The notes under the pieces: model-generated
Databases searched by the model: none
The model's input: the letters and a program-made list of their open reading frames with translations, nothing else
Told to the model about the DNA's origin: nothing
Made by a program: the position numbers and the translations under genes
In this document: positions 1 through 7,079 of the stretch, one piece after another
Position numbering within the stretch: position 1 is the first letter of the stretch
How the letters are laid out: the number at the start of each line of letters is the position of its first letter
Source: Dehalococcoidia bacterium
Lineage (GTDB): Bacteria > Chloroflexota > Dehalococcoidia > GIF9 > UBA5629
Direction of reading: 5' to 3'
Length of the DNA: 15,207 nucleotides
Assembly (NCBI GenBank): GCA_007280145.1
Contig: QYPU01000058.1
Coordinates: forward strand, 1-15,207

Positions 1-60
1 CAATCCCCCTTTGCCAGTCGTGGCGGTTATGCATTTGCAGTGTTTACGAGGTTTCTGTTT

Positions 61-97
61 CGCAAGAACTTGCGTGAGTGCCATTAGGCAAGAACTT
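61..97. repeat. Small palindrome and 10-bp direct repeat near left edge
   Basis: Positions 61-74 form a palindrome (CGCAAG, two-base centre AA, CTTGCG). The ten bases GCAAGAACTT occur at 62-71 and again at 88-97, 26 bases apart. They lie downstream of the minus-strand hypothetical gene and there is no T-tract, so this is not an evident terminator. Positions 1-126 otherwise hold no supported gene, although a reading frame open to the left edge exists on each strand and a gene end or start there cannot be excluded. Function unknown. Confidence 0.4.
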
Positions 98-126
98 CTT
101 ACGCTGTCCTAGGTGATGTGAAGTAT

Positions 127-615
127 TCATTCTTGTTTCCACCAATCATGAAAAGTTATTAGAATGGGCAACCCTACTGCTCTAGCAAGCTCTAAAGACG
201 ACGCCAATTCTCTTAACTTTTGATTAGATTGACCATGCTTTTCCAAATTAACCCAAATCCAACCTCCGATTGCTCCAGGTATTTCAACCCCGGAGTCAGT
301 TAGATTAACATAATAACTCAAAAAATCCGCCATCACATCGTATGAGCCAGACTGCCAATCATTTAGCTTCTTTTGAATAGCATAAGAAATCCCTGGCTGA
401 TCCTCCTCTGGAACTGTATCAGCAATTTCCATGAAGGCGACCCCCACACCAGCAATTGTAATGAGATAATCCCAAAATTCTAAAAGGTTAGAATTTCCAA
501 GTGCTTCAAGTTCAGAATATTTTTCTAACATTAGAATATATGTCTCAATGGCATAAATGCGAGCAAATTCAACTAGCTCATTAGCCCTTTCGAGGTGGTC
601 TTTCGAATAAAGCAT
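127..615 (-). CDS. Hypothetical protein, 162 aa, low-GC gene
   Basis: I do not recognise this protein. The ATG at 615 is supported by GGAAGGAGT five bases upstream. The product is acidic, rich in Leu, Glu and aromatic residues, and predicted by eye to be largely helical and soluble: an N-terminal amphipathic helix (about residues 5-40), a hydrophobic patch with ITIAGVGVAFMEIAD (about 52-66), an acidic turn PEEDQP, and a Trp-rich C-terminus ending in DWWKQE. There is no signal peptide, no clear transmembrane helix and no cysteine or metal motif. Base composition is visibly more AT-rich than leuS (several 60-base lines fall at 25-45% GC against about 53% in a sampled leuS line), which may mean separate ancestry. 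It follows leuS on the same strand after 170 bases with no clear promoter, so co-transcription is possible but not shown. Confidence 0.7.
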   Translation of the reverse strand: MLYSKDHLERANELVEFARIYAIETYILMLEKYSELEALGNSNLLEFWDYLITIAGVGVAFMEIADTVPEEDQPGISYAIQKKLNDWQSGSYDVMADFLSYYVNLTDSGVEIPGAIGGWIWVNLEKHGQSNQKLRELASSLELARAVGLPILITFHDWWKQE

Positions 616-785
616 CTTTTACTCCTTCCAAACACGAGCCGCAAAATCTCTTGAACTTCATGTCGCTTAAGATCCACACACAGGAAGTATAAGTTCGCCT
701 AATCTGAATCAGGCCGTTCTGTTATAAATCAAGGTTAACCTATCAGACATCCTAACTTCGCCGCTGCCAGTGTAACCTAACTACC

Positions 786-3236
786 CTACCCCACCACTAT
801 ATTAACCAATCTTCGCGGGACATAGATAATCTTGTTAATATTGTTACCCTGAACATAGGCCTTTATCCGCTCCCGGCTCAAGGCCAGCTCTCTGGCCTCG
901 GATTCGGTAATAGACACCGGCACGGTAACCTTATCCCTCAATTTCCCATTCACCTGGATAACCAGCGTAATCTCTTCTTCTTTAGCTAACTCCTCATCCC
1001 ACCTGGGCCAGGACTGGTTATGGATGCTGTAAAAATGACCGGCCATTGTCCACAACTCCTCGGTAAGATGCGGTGCCGTTGGCGCCAGGAGCAACAGCAA
1101 ACTGGTGATAGCTTCCTGCCATACCGACTCAGAAATCGTGCCCGCCTCCTGAACCTTGCCCAGATAGTTAGTGAATTCCATGAGGGCAGCCAGCATGGTA
1201 TTGAAGCGGAACCGCTCCATGTCCCCGGTCACTTTTCTAATGGTCTTATGGATGAGGCGGGTTAACTCTTTTTCCACATCAGGGTCAACATTCTTTTCAG
1301 AACAGCCAGCTATCACTAAATTCCAAACCCGGTTCAGCCAGCGGCTTATACCCACGATGCCCTGGTCACTCCACTCCCCACCCTGCTCCCAGGGCCCGAC
1401 AAACATGAGATAGGCACGAACAGCGTCAGCACCCATCTCGGATACATACACATCAGGTGTGACCACATTACCCCTGGACTTGCTCATCTTATCGCCCTGA
1501 TAGATGATTGTCCCCTGGTTAAACAGGCGAGTAAAAGGCTCATCGAAATCAACTACTCCAATATCTCTAATCGCCTTGGTGAAGAAGCGAGCGTAGAGGA
1601 GGTGCATGACTGCATGTTCAGCACCACCAGTATATAAATCCACCGGCATCCAGTGCTTCAACTTGTCTTTATCAAAGGGGAAATTATCAACGTTCGGACT
1701 GGTGTAGCGCAGAAAGTACCACGAAGAACACATGAAAGTGTCCATAGTATCGGTTTCCCGCCGTGCTGGCGAATGACACTGTGAACAGGTAGTATTAACA
1801 AAAGACTCGCAGTACTTTAACGGAGATTCACCCGTAGGCCTGAACTCAGCATCAGGAGGCAGCAAGACGGGCAAATCCTTCTCTGGCACGGGAACAATGC
1901 CGCACTTATCACAATATACCATCGGAATAGGTGCTCCCCAGTAGCGCTGGCGGGAGATAAGCCAATCACGAAGCCGGTAAGTAACAGCCCGTTTACCCAA
2001 TCCCTTAGCTTCCATATAATCACAGATAGCCTCAAACCCTTCCTCGCTGGAAAGGCCATCGAACTGCCACGAATTCACTACAGTCCCAAGCCCAGGATAA
2101 GCAGACTCCAATTCCTCTCCTGCCCAATCTGGAGGGGCAATAACCACCCGAATAGGCAGCCCGTATTTCTTAGCAAATGCAAAGTCGCGCTCGTCGTGGG
2201 CCGGGACTCCCATCACCGCACCTGTCCCATAGCTCGGCAACACATAATCAGCAATCCAGACAGGCACCGGCTCTCCATTCAGCTTGTTAATTACATGGCT
2301 ACCCAGAAACACTCCTGTCTTCTCTTTCTCCACAGCCGTTCTTTCAATCTCGGTCTGTCTCTGCGCTTGAACGACATACTTCTCCACCTCAGCCTTATGT
2401 TCCGGTGTAGTAAGCTGAGGTACCAGAGGATGCTCTGGAGCCAGGACAAAGAAGGTCACCCCAAAGATAGTATCAGGACGGGTAGTAAATGTCCTTATCT
2501 CCTTCGTATCTACGCCATTATGTTCCAGGCCAAAGACAATTTCGGCCCCCGTACTCTTGCCAATCCAGTTCTTCTGCATTATATTTATCCGCTCTGGCCA
2601 GTCTATTTGGCTGTGGTCAAGAAGCTCATCGGCATACTTGGTAATCCTGAAAAACCACTGCTCCAAGTGCTTCCTGGTCACCGCTGTACCGCAGCGCTCA
2701 CACAATCCCTCGCCGACCACCTGCTCGTTAGCCAGCACTGTCTGGCAGTCGGGACACCAGTTGACCGGCGCCTTGCCCCTGTAAGCCAAGCCAGCCTCAT
2801 AAAGCTTGAGGAAAAACCACTGCGTCCATTTATAGTATTCCGGAAGGCAGGTAACCACCTCACGATTCCAGTCATATACAGCTCCCATGCTCCTGAGCTG
2901 GCGGCGCATGTTCTCTACATTTTCCATCGTCCAGATATAAGGATGAATGCCGCGGCTGATAGCCGTATTCTCCGCCGGTAGCCCGAACGCATCAAATCCC
3001 ATAGGATGAAGCACGTTGTAGCCCTGCATCCGCTTAAACCTGGCATGCACATCCGAAGGCGCCATAGCATACCAGTGCCCGATATGAAGGTCTCCAGAGG
3101 TATACGGGAACATGGTCAAGGCATAGAACTTCGGACGGTTGTCATCCTCCCTGACCTCATAGAGGCGGTCAGCCGCCCATTTCTCCTGCCACTTCTTTTC
3201 GATTTCCCGAGGGTTATATTTCAGAGAAGATTCCAT
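786..3236 (-). CDS. leuS: Leucyl-tRNA synthetase
   Basis: Class I aminoacyl-tRNA synthetase that charges tRNA-Leu with leucine in the cytoplasm, using ATP, and hydrolyses mischarged products in its CP1 editing domain. The 816-residue length is typical of bacterial LeuRS. Visible signatures are HIGH at residues 51-54 within FPYTSGDLHIGHW, a zinc knuckle (C161, C164, C180, C183), the CP1 editing motifs TTRPDT (251-256) and GVPAHDERD (343-351), a second Cys-pair region (YCDKC near 441-445, CSQC near 484-487), and KMSKS at 583-587, followed by the anticodon-binding helical domain and the small C-terminal domain. The ATG at 3236 has only a weak, distant Shine-Dalgarno (GAAGGGA about 16 bases upstream). 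No T-box leader is visible in the 130 bases before the start. It is divergent from the small plus-strand pair at 3366. Identity is certain; the start is likely. Confidence 0.97.
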   Translation of the reverse strand: MESSLKYNPREIEKKWQEKWAADRLYEVREDDNRPKFYALTMFPYTSGDLHIGHWYAMAPSDVHARFKRMQGYNVLHPMGFDAFGLPAENTAISRGIHPYIWTMENVENMRRQLRSMGAVYDWNREVVTCLPEYYKWTQWFFLKLYEAGLAYRGKAPVNWCPDCQTVLANEQVVGEGLCERCGTAVTRKHLEQWFFRITKYADELLDHSQIDWPERINIMQKNWIGKSTGAEIVFGLEHNGVDTKEIRTFTTRPDTIFGVTFFVLAPEHPLVPQLTTPEHKAEVEKYVVQAQRQTEIERTAVEKEKTGVFLGSHVINKLNGEPVPVWIADYVLPSYGTGAVMGVPAHDERDFAFAKKYGLPIRVVIAPPDWAGEELESAYPGLGTVVNSWQFDGLSSEEGFEAICDYMEAKGLGKRAVTYRLRDWLISRQRYWGAPIPMVYCDKCGIVPVPEKDLPVLLPPDAEFRPTGESPLKYCESFVNTTCSQCHSPARRETDTMDTFMCSSWYFLRYTSPNVDNFPFDKDKLKHWMPVDLYTGGAEHAVMHLLYARFFTKAIRDIGVVDFDEPFTRLFNQGTIIYQGDKMSKSRGNVVTPDVYVSEMGADAVRAYLMFVGPWEQGGEWSDQGIVGISRWLNRVWNLVIAGCSEKNVDPDVEKELTRLIHKTIRKVTGDMERFRFNTMLAALMEFTNYLGKVQEAGTISESVWQEAITSLLLLLAPTAPHLTEELWTMAGHFYSIHNQSWPRWDEELAKEEEITLVIQVNGKLRDKVTVPVSITESEARELALSRERIKAYVQGNNINKIIYVPRRLVNIVVG

Positions 3237-3320
3237 AATAGGCTGATTTTATCCCTTCAGGGCTAGCCAGTCAACTTTACCCAATCACCGCCTGGCGACT
3301 GCCAAAGCGCAACGAGGTAA

Positions 3321-3328
3321 TGTATAAT
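3321..3328 (+). promoter_or_regulatory. Probable -10 element upstream of the small membrane protein
   Basis: TGTATAAT contains a perfect TATAAT (3323-3328) immediately preceded by TG. It lies about 38 bases before the start at 3366, which leaves room for a leader with the AGGAGGT ribosome site. No good -35 is present at 17 bases (TGCCAA, 3300-3305), so strength is uncertain. Confidence 0.4.
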
Positions 3329-3365
3329 AGAGCTAAAGTGGAAAACTTTTCCAGGAGGTACAAGC

Positions 3366-3593
3366 ATGGATGAACTAACAAGGTTAGCAACACACCCGTG
3401 GGCTATGTACTACTTTGGCGGGATTGGGGATGCCTTGGTGATTGTTGGCATCGTTACTGCAGTTATGGATGTAACAATCGCAGGCTTCACGCCTGTGTTA
3501 TGGTTCCTATTAGCTATTGCCTGTTATATGGGCCTGATTTGGGTTGTCGCACTACGTATACTGGCCCATCTGGAAAACCGAACAGAGAAGTAG
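3366..3593 (+). CDS. Small two-helix membrane protein, 75 aa
   Basis: Unrecognised small inner-membrane protein. The start is well supported: AGGAGGT sits six bases before the ATG, with a TATAAT further upstream. A short N-terminal segment (about residues 1-17) precedes two hydrophobic stretches, about 18-42 (GDALVIVGIVTAVMDV) and 44-67 (PVLWFLLAIACYMGLIWVVAL), and a charged tail ending in HLENRTEK, consistent with a helical hairpin with both ends on the same face. It has no signal-peptide cleavage site or metal motif. It lies 29 bases upstream of a zincin-type metallopeptidase gene on the same strand, so the two are probably transcribed together; whether they cooperate is unknown. Confidence 0.75.
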   Translation: MDELTRLATHPWAMYYFGGIGDALVIVGIVTAVMDVTIAGFTPVLWFLLAIACYMGLIWVVALRILAHLENRTEK

Positions 3594-3622
3594 CTGGATT
3601 AAAGTCAAACGGACTCGATAGT

Positions 3623-4018
3623 ATGCAGAGGCAACTGTTTGAAACCATTGTGAATAGGGTCATCGAGGAACTGCCATCGGAGTTCCGAAGCAGGCTGGAA
3701 AACGTCGATGTGTTAGTAGAGGGCTGGCCCAGTCCAAAGCAACTCAGGCAGCTGGGACTCAGGCACAATACTGAACTGTTAGGTCTTTATGAAGGGATAC
3801 CTCAAACCAGGCGGGGCAGCGGCTACAGCCTGGTCTTGCCGGACAAAATAACTATCTTTCAGAAGCCCATCGAGGCAAAATGCCGCTCTGATAGACAAAT
3901 CGAAACGGAGATAGGCAATGTAGTACGCCACGAGATTGCTCACCACTTCGGCATTGGTGACGAGACCCTGCACAGAATAGAGCGCCAGAAGCTCGACAGA
4001 AAAAGGATGCAAGATTAA
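3623..4018 (+). CDS. Minimal zincin-type metallopeptidase family protein (DUF1025-like)
   Basis: A 131-residue protein of the small zincin-like family (Zincin_1/DUF1025, minimal metalloproteases of uncertain substrate). The diagnostic motif HEIAHHFGIGD gives zinc ligands H103 and H107, catalytic E104, and a downstream D113 as likely third ligand. Upstream it has the family-like pattern of an N-terminal helix (FETIVNRVIEELP), a strand region (VDVLVEGWPS), LLGLYEGIP and the strand ITIFQKPIE. I use the ATG at 3623 because the reading frame continues upstream through the small membrane gene, where the translation is Cys/Trp-rich and implausible. Ribosome-binding support is poor, which could mean coupling to the gene ending 29 bases before. 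It converges with the ene-reductase gene. Proteolytic activity is inferred from the motif only. Confidence 0.88.
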   Translation: MQRQLFETIVNRVIEELPSEFRSRLENVDVLVEGWPSPKQLRQLGLRHNTELLGLYEGIPQTRRGSGYSLVLPDKITIFQKPIEAKCRSDRQIETEIGNVVRHEIAHHFGIGDETLHRIERQKLDRKRMQD

Positions 4019-4102
4019 GCCTCGACTAACCAGCAACTATCAGGCAAGTGTGGCTATCGCTGCCGCCTCAAGCCCTGGCTCTTTCTACTTCTTGATAGCC
4101 AG

Positions 4103-6022
4103 CTATAACTTTCGTGCTACCTCTGTTGCCTGTTGGACAGCCTGTAATACCTTTCCCGGGCTGGTAGCATCACCTATGACATAGACTTCCGGGACAAGTT
4201 CCTTTACCTCCGCCGACAGGTCATTCACTGACCTTGCCCCTGTAGCCAGAACCACCGTATCTACAGGTCCGAGTGTTCGTTCTCCACCCTCGGGGCTTAT
4301 AACCACGCCCTCGTCGGTGATAGCTTTCACCGGTGTAGAGGTCAATATCTTGACGTTTCTCTCCTTAAGACGGCGGCGTAAAAAGTAGCGGGCTCCCGGC
4401 GAGATGTCCTGAGCAGTATGTCGGAGCATCTCGACTATGGTCACATCCTTGCCCTGCTGAGCCAGATAGTCAGCAGTCTCGCAGCCCACCAGTCCCCCTC
4501 CAATAACCACGACCCTCACACCAACCGGGGTTCCTCTGAGCACATCCTGAGCAGTAACAACATTGTCCCTGTCTATCCCCGGAATATCGGGGAAAAGCGG
4601 TGCTGAGCCTGTAGCCACGATGACTACATCAGGTGATAACTGCTTAATCATCTGTGGAGTCAACTCACATCCCAGCTTTATCTCCACGCCCAATCGCTGC
4701 AGGTCCTTAACTCGAGACCGAACCACCTCCAGCCAGATCTCCTTGGTAGGAGGCACTGCTGCAAGCAAAACCTGCCCGCCGAGGGAATCCCCTTTTTCAT
4801 AAAGGGTAACGTTGTGTCCCCACAGAGCTGCTGCCCTGGCTGCTTCCAGGCCTGCTGGCCCACCCCCAGCAACCACCACCTTTTTAGCCTTCGCCGTCCC
4901 TGCGGAAGCATACTCCGCCTCACGACCAAGGGCGGGGTTCTGAATGCACGTTATCGACGCATTGCCCATCATCAACATATCGATACACCCCTCATTACAG
5001 GAGAGACACTTGACAATGTCATCAGGACGTCCCTCCTTAGCCTTGATAGCGAATTCAGGGTCAGTTAATGACGACCTTCCAATTGCCACCAGGTCGGCTT
5101 TCCCCGAACTGATGATATCCTCGGCAACGGCAGGGTTTATAATCCGTCCCACCGCAATAACCGGCACTGAAACAGCCGATTTGATAGTTGCCGCTGCAGC
5201 AGCGTTAAATCCCGGCTCCATGGCAGGAGGTGCACTGGTAAGGTGACCCGACTCGTATACCCCCACTGAGACATGAAGCGCATCAACACCCGCCTCAACA
5301 AGGCGCTTGGCTACCACCACACTCTCATCGAGAGTACGTCCCTGGGGGACTGCTTCATCACCACTGATGCGGAACAGGACAGGATAATCAGGACCAACCA
5401 GCTCTCTCACCCGCTGCACGATCTCAAGGGGAAAACGCAGGAACCTCTCGAAATCACCCCCATACTCATCAGTCCGCTTGTTGGCATAGGCTGACATGAA
5501 CTGGGCTATGAGGTAGCCATGAGCACCATGCAGCTCTACAGCGTTAAAGCCGCTCTCTTTGGCGCGGCGTGCCCCCTGGGCGTATGCCTCAACCAGCGAC
5601 TTAATCTCCTCCACAGTCAGCTCTCTGGGCACCTCTCTAACAATAGGGTCAGGGACAGGCGAGGGAGCTACGGGCTGTTGGCCTCCGAGGCTGAAGGAAA
5701 ATGTCTCCCGCCCAGCGTGATGCAACTGGATAGCAACCTTGGCACCGGCAGCATGAATTCGGTCTGCAAGGCGGCTTAACCCAGGTATGAATTTATCATC
5801 CCAGATGCCCAACTCGGATGGACTTCCCTTGCCCAAGGGGTCAATAGCAGTCACCTCCACGATGATGAGTCCAAAGCCTCCTCTAGCCCTGGCCTCATGG
5901 TATTCGATGAGGCGGTCTGTCACCGTCCCATCAGGTGCGCTGAAACCAGTCCCCATAGGTGGCACCACCAGCCGGTTCTTGAGTTCCATCTTTCCAATGT
6001 TAACAGGCTGAAATAGCTTCAT
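4103..6022 (-). CDS. FMN/[4Fe-4S]/FAD ene-reductase (old yellow enzyme / 2,4-dienoyl-CoA reductase family)
   Basis: A 639-residue multi-cofactor NAD(P)H-dependent reductase of the family containing E. coli FadH and bile-acid enzymes BaiCD/BaiH; members reduce activated C=C bonds of enoyl or dienoyl substrates. Residues 1-335 form the FMN TIM barrel (KLFQPVNIGKMELKNR at the start, HGAHGYL at 165-171, YGGDFERRF-like YGGDFERF near 187-194). A cysteine set CxxCxxxC plus one more (C339, C342, C346, C359) matches the family's [4Fe-4S] site. The C-terminal half holds two nucleotide-binding motifs, GGGPAG (386-391) and GGGLVG (508-513), and ends with the FAD-binding IGDATSPGKVLQAVQQ. The start is the second of two adjacent ATGs, seven bases after GGAGG; the first (6025) is only four bases away. 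Its place after an enoyl-CoA hydratase and two dehydratase-like genes suggests an acyl-CoA substrate, but the substrate is not readable from sequence. Confidence 0.92.
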   Translation of the reverse strand: MKLFQPVNIGKMELKNRLVVPPMGTGFSAPDGTVTDRLIEYHEARARGGFGLIIVEVTAIDPLGKGSPSELGIWDDKFIPGLSRLADRIHAAGAKVAIQLHHAGRETFSFSLGGQQPVAPSPVPDPIVREVPRELTVEEIKSLVEAYAQGARRAKESGFNAVELHGAHGYLIAQFMSAYANKRTDEYGGDFERFLRFPLEIVQRVRELVGPDYPVLFRISGDEAVPQGRTLDESVVVAKRLVEAGVDALHVSVGVYESGHLTSAPPAMEPGFNAAAAATIKSAVSVPVIAVGRIINPAVAEDIISSGKADLVAIGRSSLTDPEFAIKAKEGRPDDIVKCLSCNEGCIDMLMMGNASITCIQNPALGREAEYASAGTAKAKKVVVAGGGPAGLEAARAAALWGHNVTLYEKGDSLGGQVLLAAVPPTKEIWLEVVRSRVKDLQRLGVEIKLGCELTPQMIKQLSPDVVIVATGSAPLFPDIPGIDRDNVVTAQDVLRGTPVGVRVVVIGGGLVGCETADYLAQQGKDVTIVEMLRHTAQDISPGARYFLRRRLKERNVKILTSTPVKAITDEGVVISPEGGERTLGPVDTVVLATGARSVNDLSAEVKELVPEVYVIGDATSPGKVLQAVQQATEVARKL

Positions 6023-6029
6023 CATATTT

Positions 6030-6051
6030 CCTCCCAGTCCTGCAAAGGACT
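6030..6051 (-). promoter_or_regulatory. Ribosome site and adjacent leader hairpin of the ene-reductase
   Basis: On the minus-strand RNA, a six-base-pair hairpin (AGTCCT, loop TTGC, AGGACT; 6036-6051) ends directly next to the GGGAGG Shine-Dalgarno (6030-6035). The ribosome site itself stays outside the stem. It decides the start at 6022/6025 rather than 6064. A regulatory role of the hairpin is speculative. Confidence 0.5.
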
Positions 6052-6182
6052 TCTTTGTCTCCAATCAATTGTAATATCTACCGAAAGCCTTCACCCCATG
6101 CTTGACCCATTATCAGCTAACTCTTCACAGCAGATGAAAGCGTAAACAAACACACAACTGCCGGTCTTTTCTCGGCTGATTG

Positions 6183-6206
6183 CGGAATCTATAAAAAGAG
6201 ACTCCG
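6183..6206 (-). terminator. Possible weak terminator or attenuator after the enoyl-CoA hydratase gene
   Basis: Two bases after the hydratase stop codon the minus-strand transcript can form an eight-pair stem (CGGAGTCT with AGATTCCG, one G-U pair) around an eight-base loop CTTTTTAT. The run of T is in the loop, not after the stem, so this is not a classical intrinsic terminator; it might trim or attenuate transcription into the ene-reductase gene, which follows after a 186-base gap, the longest in the gene row. Confidence 0.3.
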
Positions 6207-6208
6207 AT

Positions 6209-7003
6209 TTATCTTCCTTTGTATTTAGGGGTTTTCTTCGCCGGGTCTTTCTCAAGAAAAGCTCTTGCCCCTTCCTTTTGGTCTTCAGTTCCGAAACACA
6301 TGGCAAACAACTCCGTTTCAATTGCCATGCCGATTGAAAGAGGCGTCTCGAGGGACTTGTTCACCGCAATCTTGGCAAACTTCAAGATAGCCGGGCTTTT
6401 ACTCTTAAGTTTACCAATAAGTTTATCAACCGTCTCCCTCAATTTATCCGCAGGGACAACCTTGTTCACCAATCCAAGTCTCAGGGCTTCCTCGGCTGAG
6501 ATAAAATCACCAGTGAAGATAAGCTCTTTTGCCTTCTTCTCCCCCACGAGTCTCGGTAGTATCTGAGTTCCTCCACCACCCGGTATAACTCCAACAGTAA
6601 TCTCCGGCTGCCCAAACATAGCATTCTCAGAAGCTATGATTATGTCGCAGGCCATGGCTAGTTCACACCCTCCACCAAGGGCAAGACCATTCACCATGGC
6701 TATGACTGGCTTTGGAACCTCCCTTACCACCACATAATGGCGCTGCGCCCCCTTGGCCCCCTTGATAACATCTATAGGGCTCCAATGGGGAAACATGCTG
6801 ATATCAGCACCAGCGCTGAAAGCCTTGTCCCCCGCCCCAGTAATGACGATGATATACACCTCATCATCATCCCTGGCCTGCCCCAGAGCAGCTATAACCT
6901 CAGCCGTCAAAGTCTGGTTCTGAGCATTAAGTTTATCAGGTCGATTTAAGGTTATCCAGGCAACGTTTTCCTTCTTCTCATAGGTAATTGTCTCAAATTC
7001 CAT
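6209..7003 (-). CDS. Enoyl-CoA hydratase/isomerase (crotonase) family protein
   Basis: A 264-residue crotonase-fold enzyme, predicted to add water across a 2-enoyl-CoA double bond to give a 3-hydroxyacyl-CoA in the cytoplasm. Signatures are FSAGADISMF (62-71, first part of the oxyanion hole), GLALGGGCELAMACD (106-120, second oxyanion glycine and catalytic Glu E114) and GQPEITVGVIPGGGGTQ (131-147, second catalytic Glu E134), then the FTGDFISAEEALRLGLV segment. Having both glutamates favours true hydratase over isomerase-only or decarboxylase activity. The ATG at 7003 follows AAGGAGGG by about four bases. The upstream gap (7004-7079) is very AT-rich and could hold a promoter, but no convincing hexamer pair is visible. 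It follows two dehydratase-like genes, whose family product (crotonyl-CoA type) would be its natural substrate. Confidence 0.93.
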   Translation of the reverse strand: MEFETITYEKKENVAWITLNRPDKLNAQNQTLTAEVIAALGQARDDDEVYIIVITGAGDKAFSAGADISMFPHWSPIDVIKGAKGAQRHYVVVREVPKPVIAMVNGLALGGGCELAMACDIIIASENAMFGQPEITVGVIPGGGGTQILPRLVGEKKAKELIFTGDFISAEEALRLGLVNKVVPADKLRETVDKLIGKLKSKSPAILKFAKIAVNKSLETPLSIGMAIETELFAMCFGTEDQKEGARAFLEKDPAKKTPKYKGR

Positions 7004-7079
7004 TTATCCCTCCTTATAATAAATAATAATATTAATAGTATATTTTCCCAGCAAAGGATCTACTTCCAATTACTACCAC

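Noticed and set aside
1..84. Possible minus-strand gene start at 84 (MALTQVLAKQK...) running off the left edge
   Set aside because: No ribosome-binding site and only 28 codons visible; competing open frames exist on the plus strand, so there is no support for choosing one.
2196..2981. Long plus-strand frame of 261 codons inside leuS
   Set aside because: It is antisense to well-conserved LeuRS motifs, is rich in His, Ser and Cys and has no ribosome site; a shadow frame.
4051..4101. Inverted repeat TGGCTATC / GATAGCCA at the convergent gene junction
   Set aside because: The arms are perfect over eight bases but separated by 35 bases, with no T-tract on either strand, so a bidirectional terminator is not convincing.
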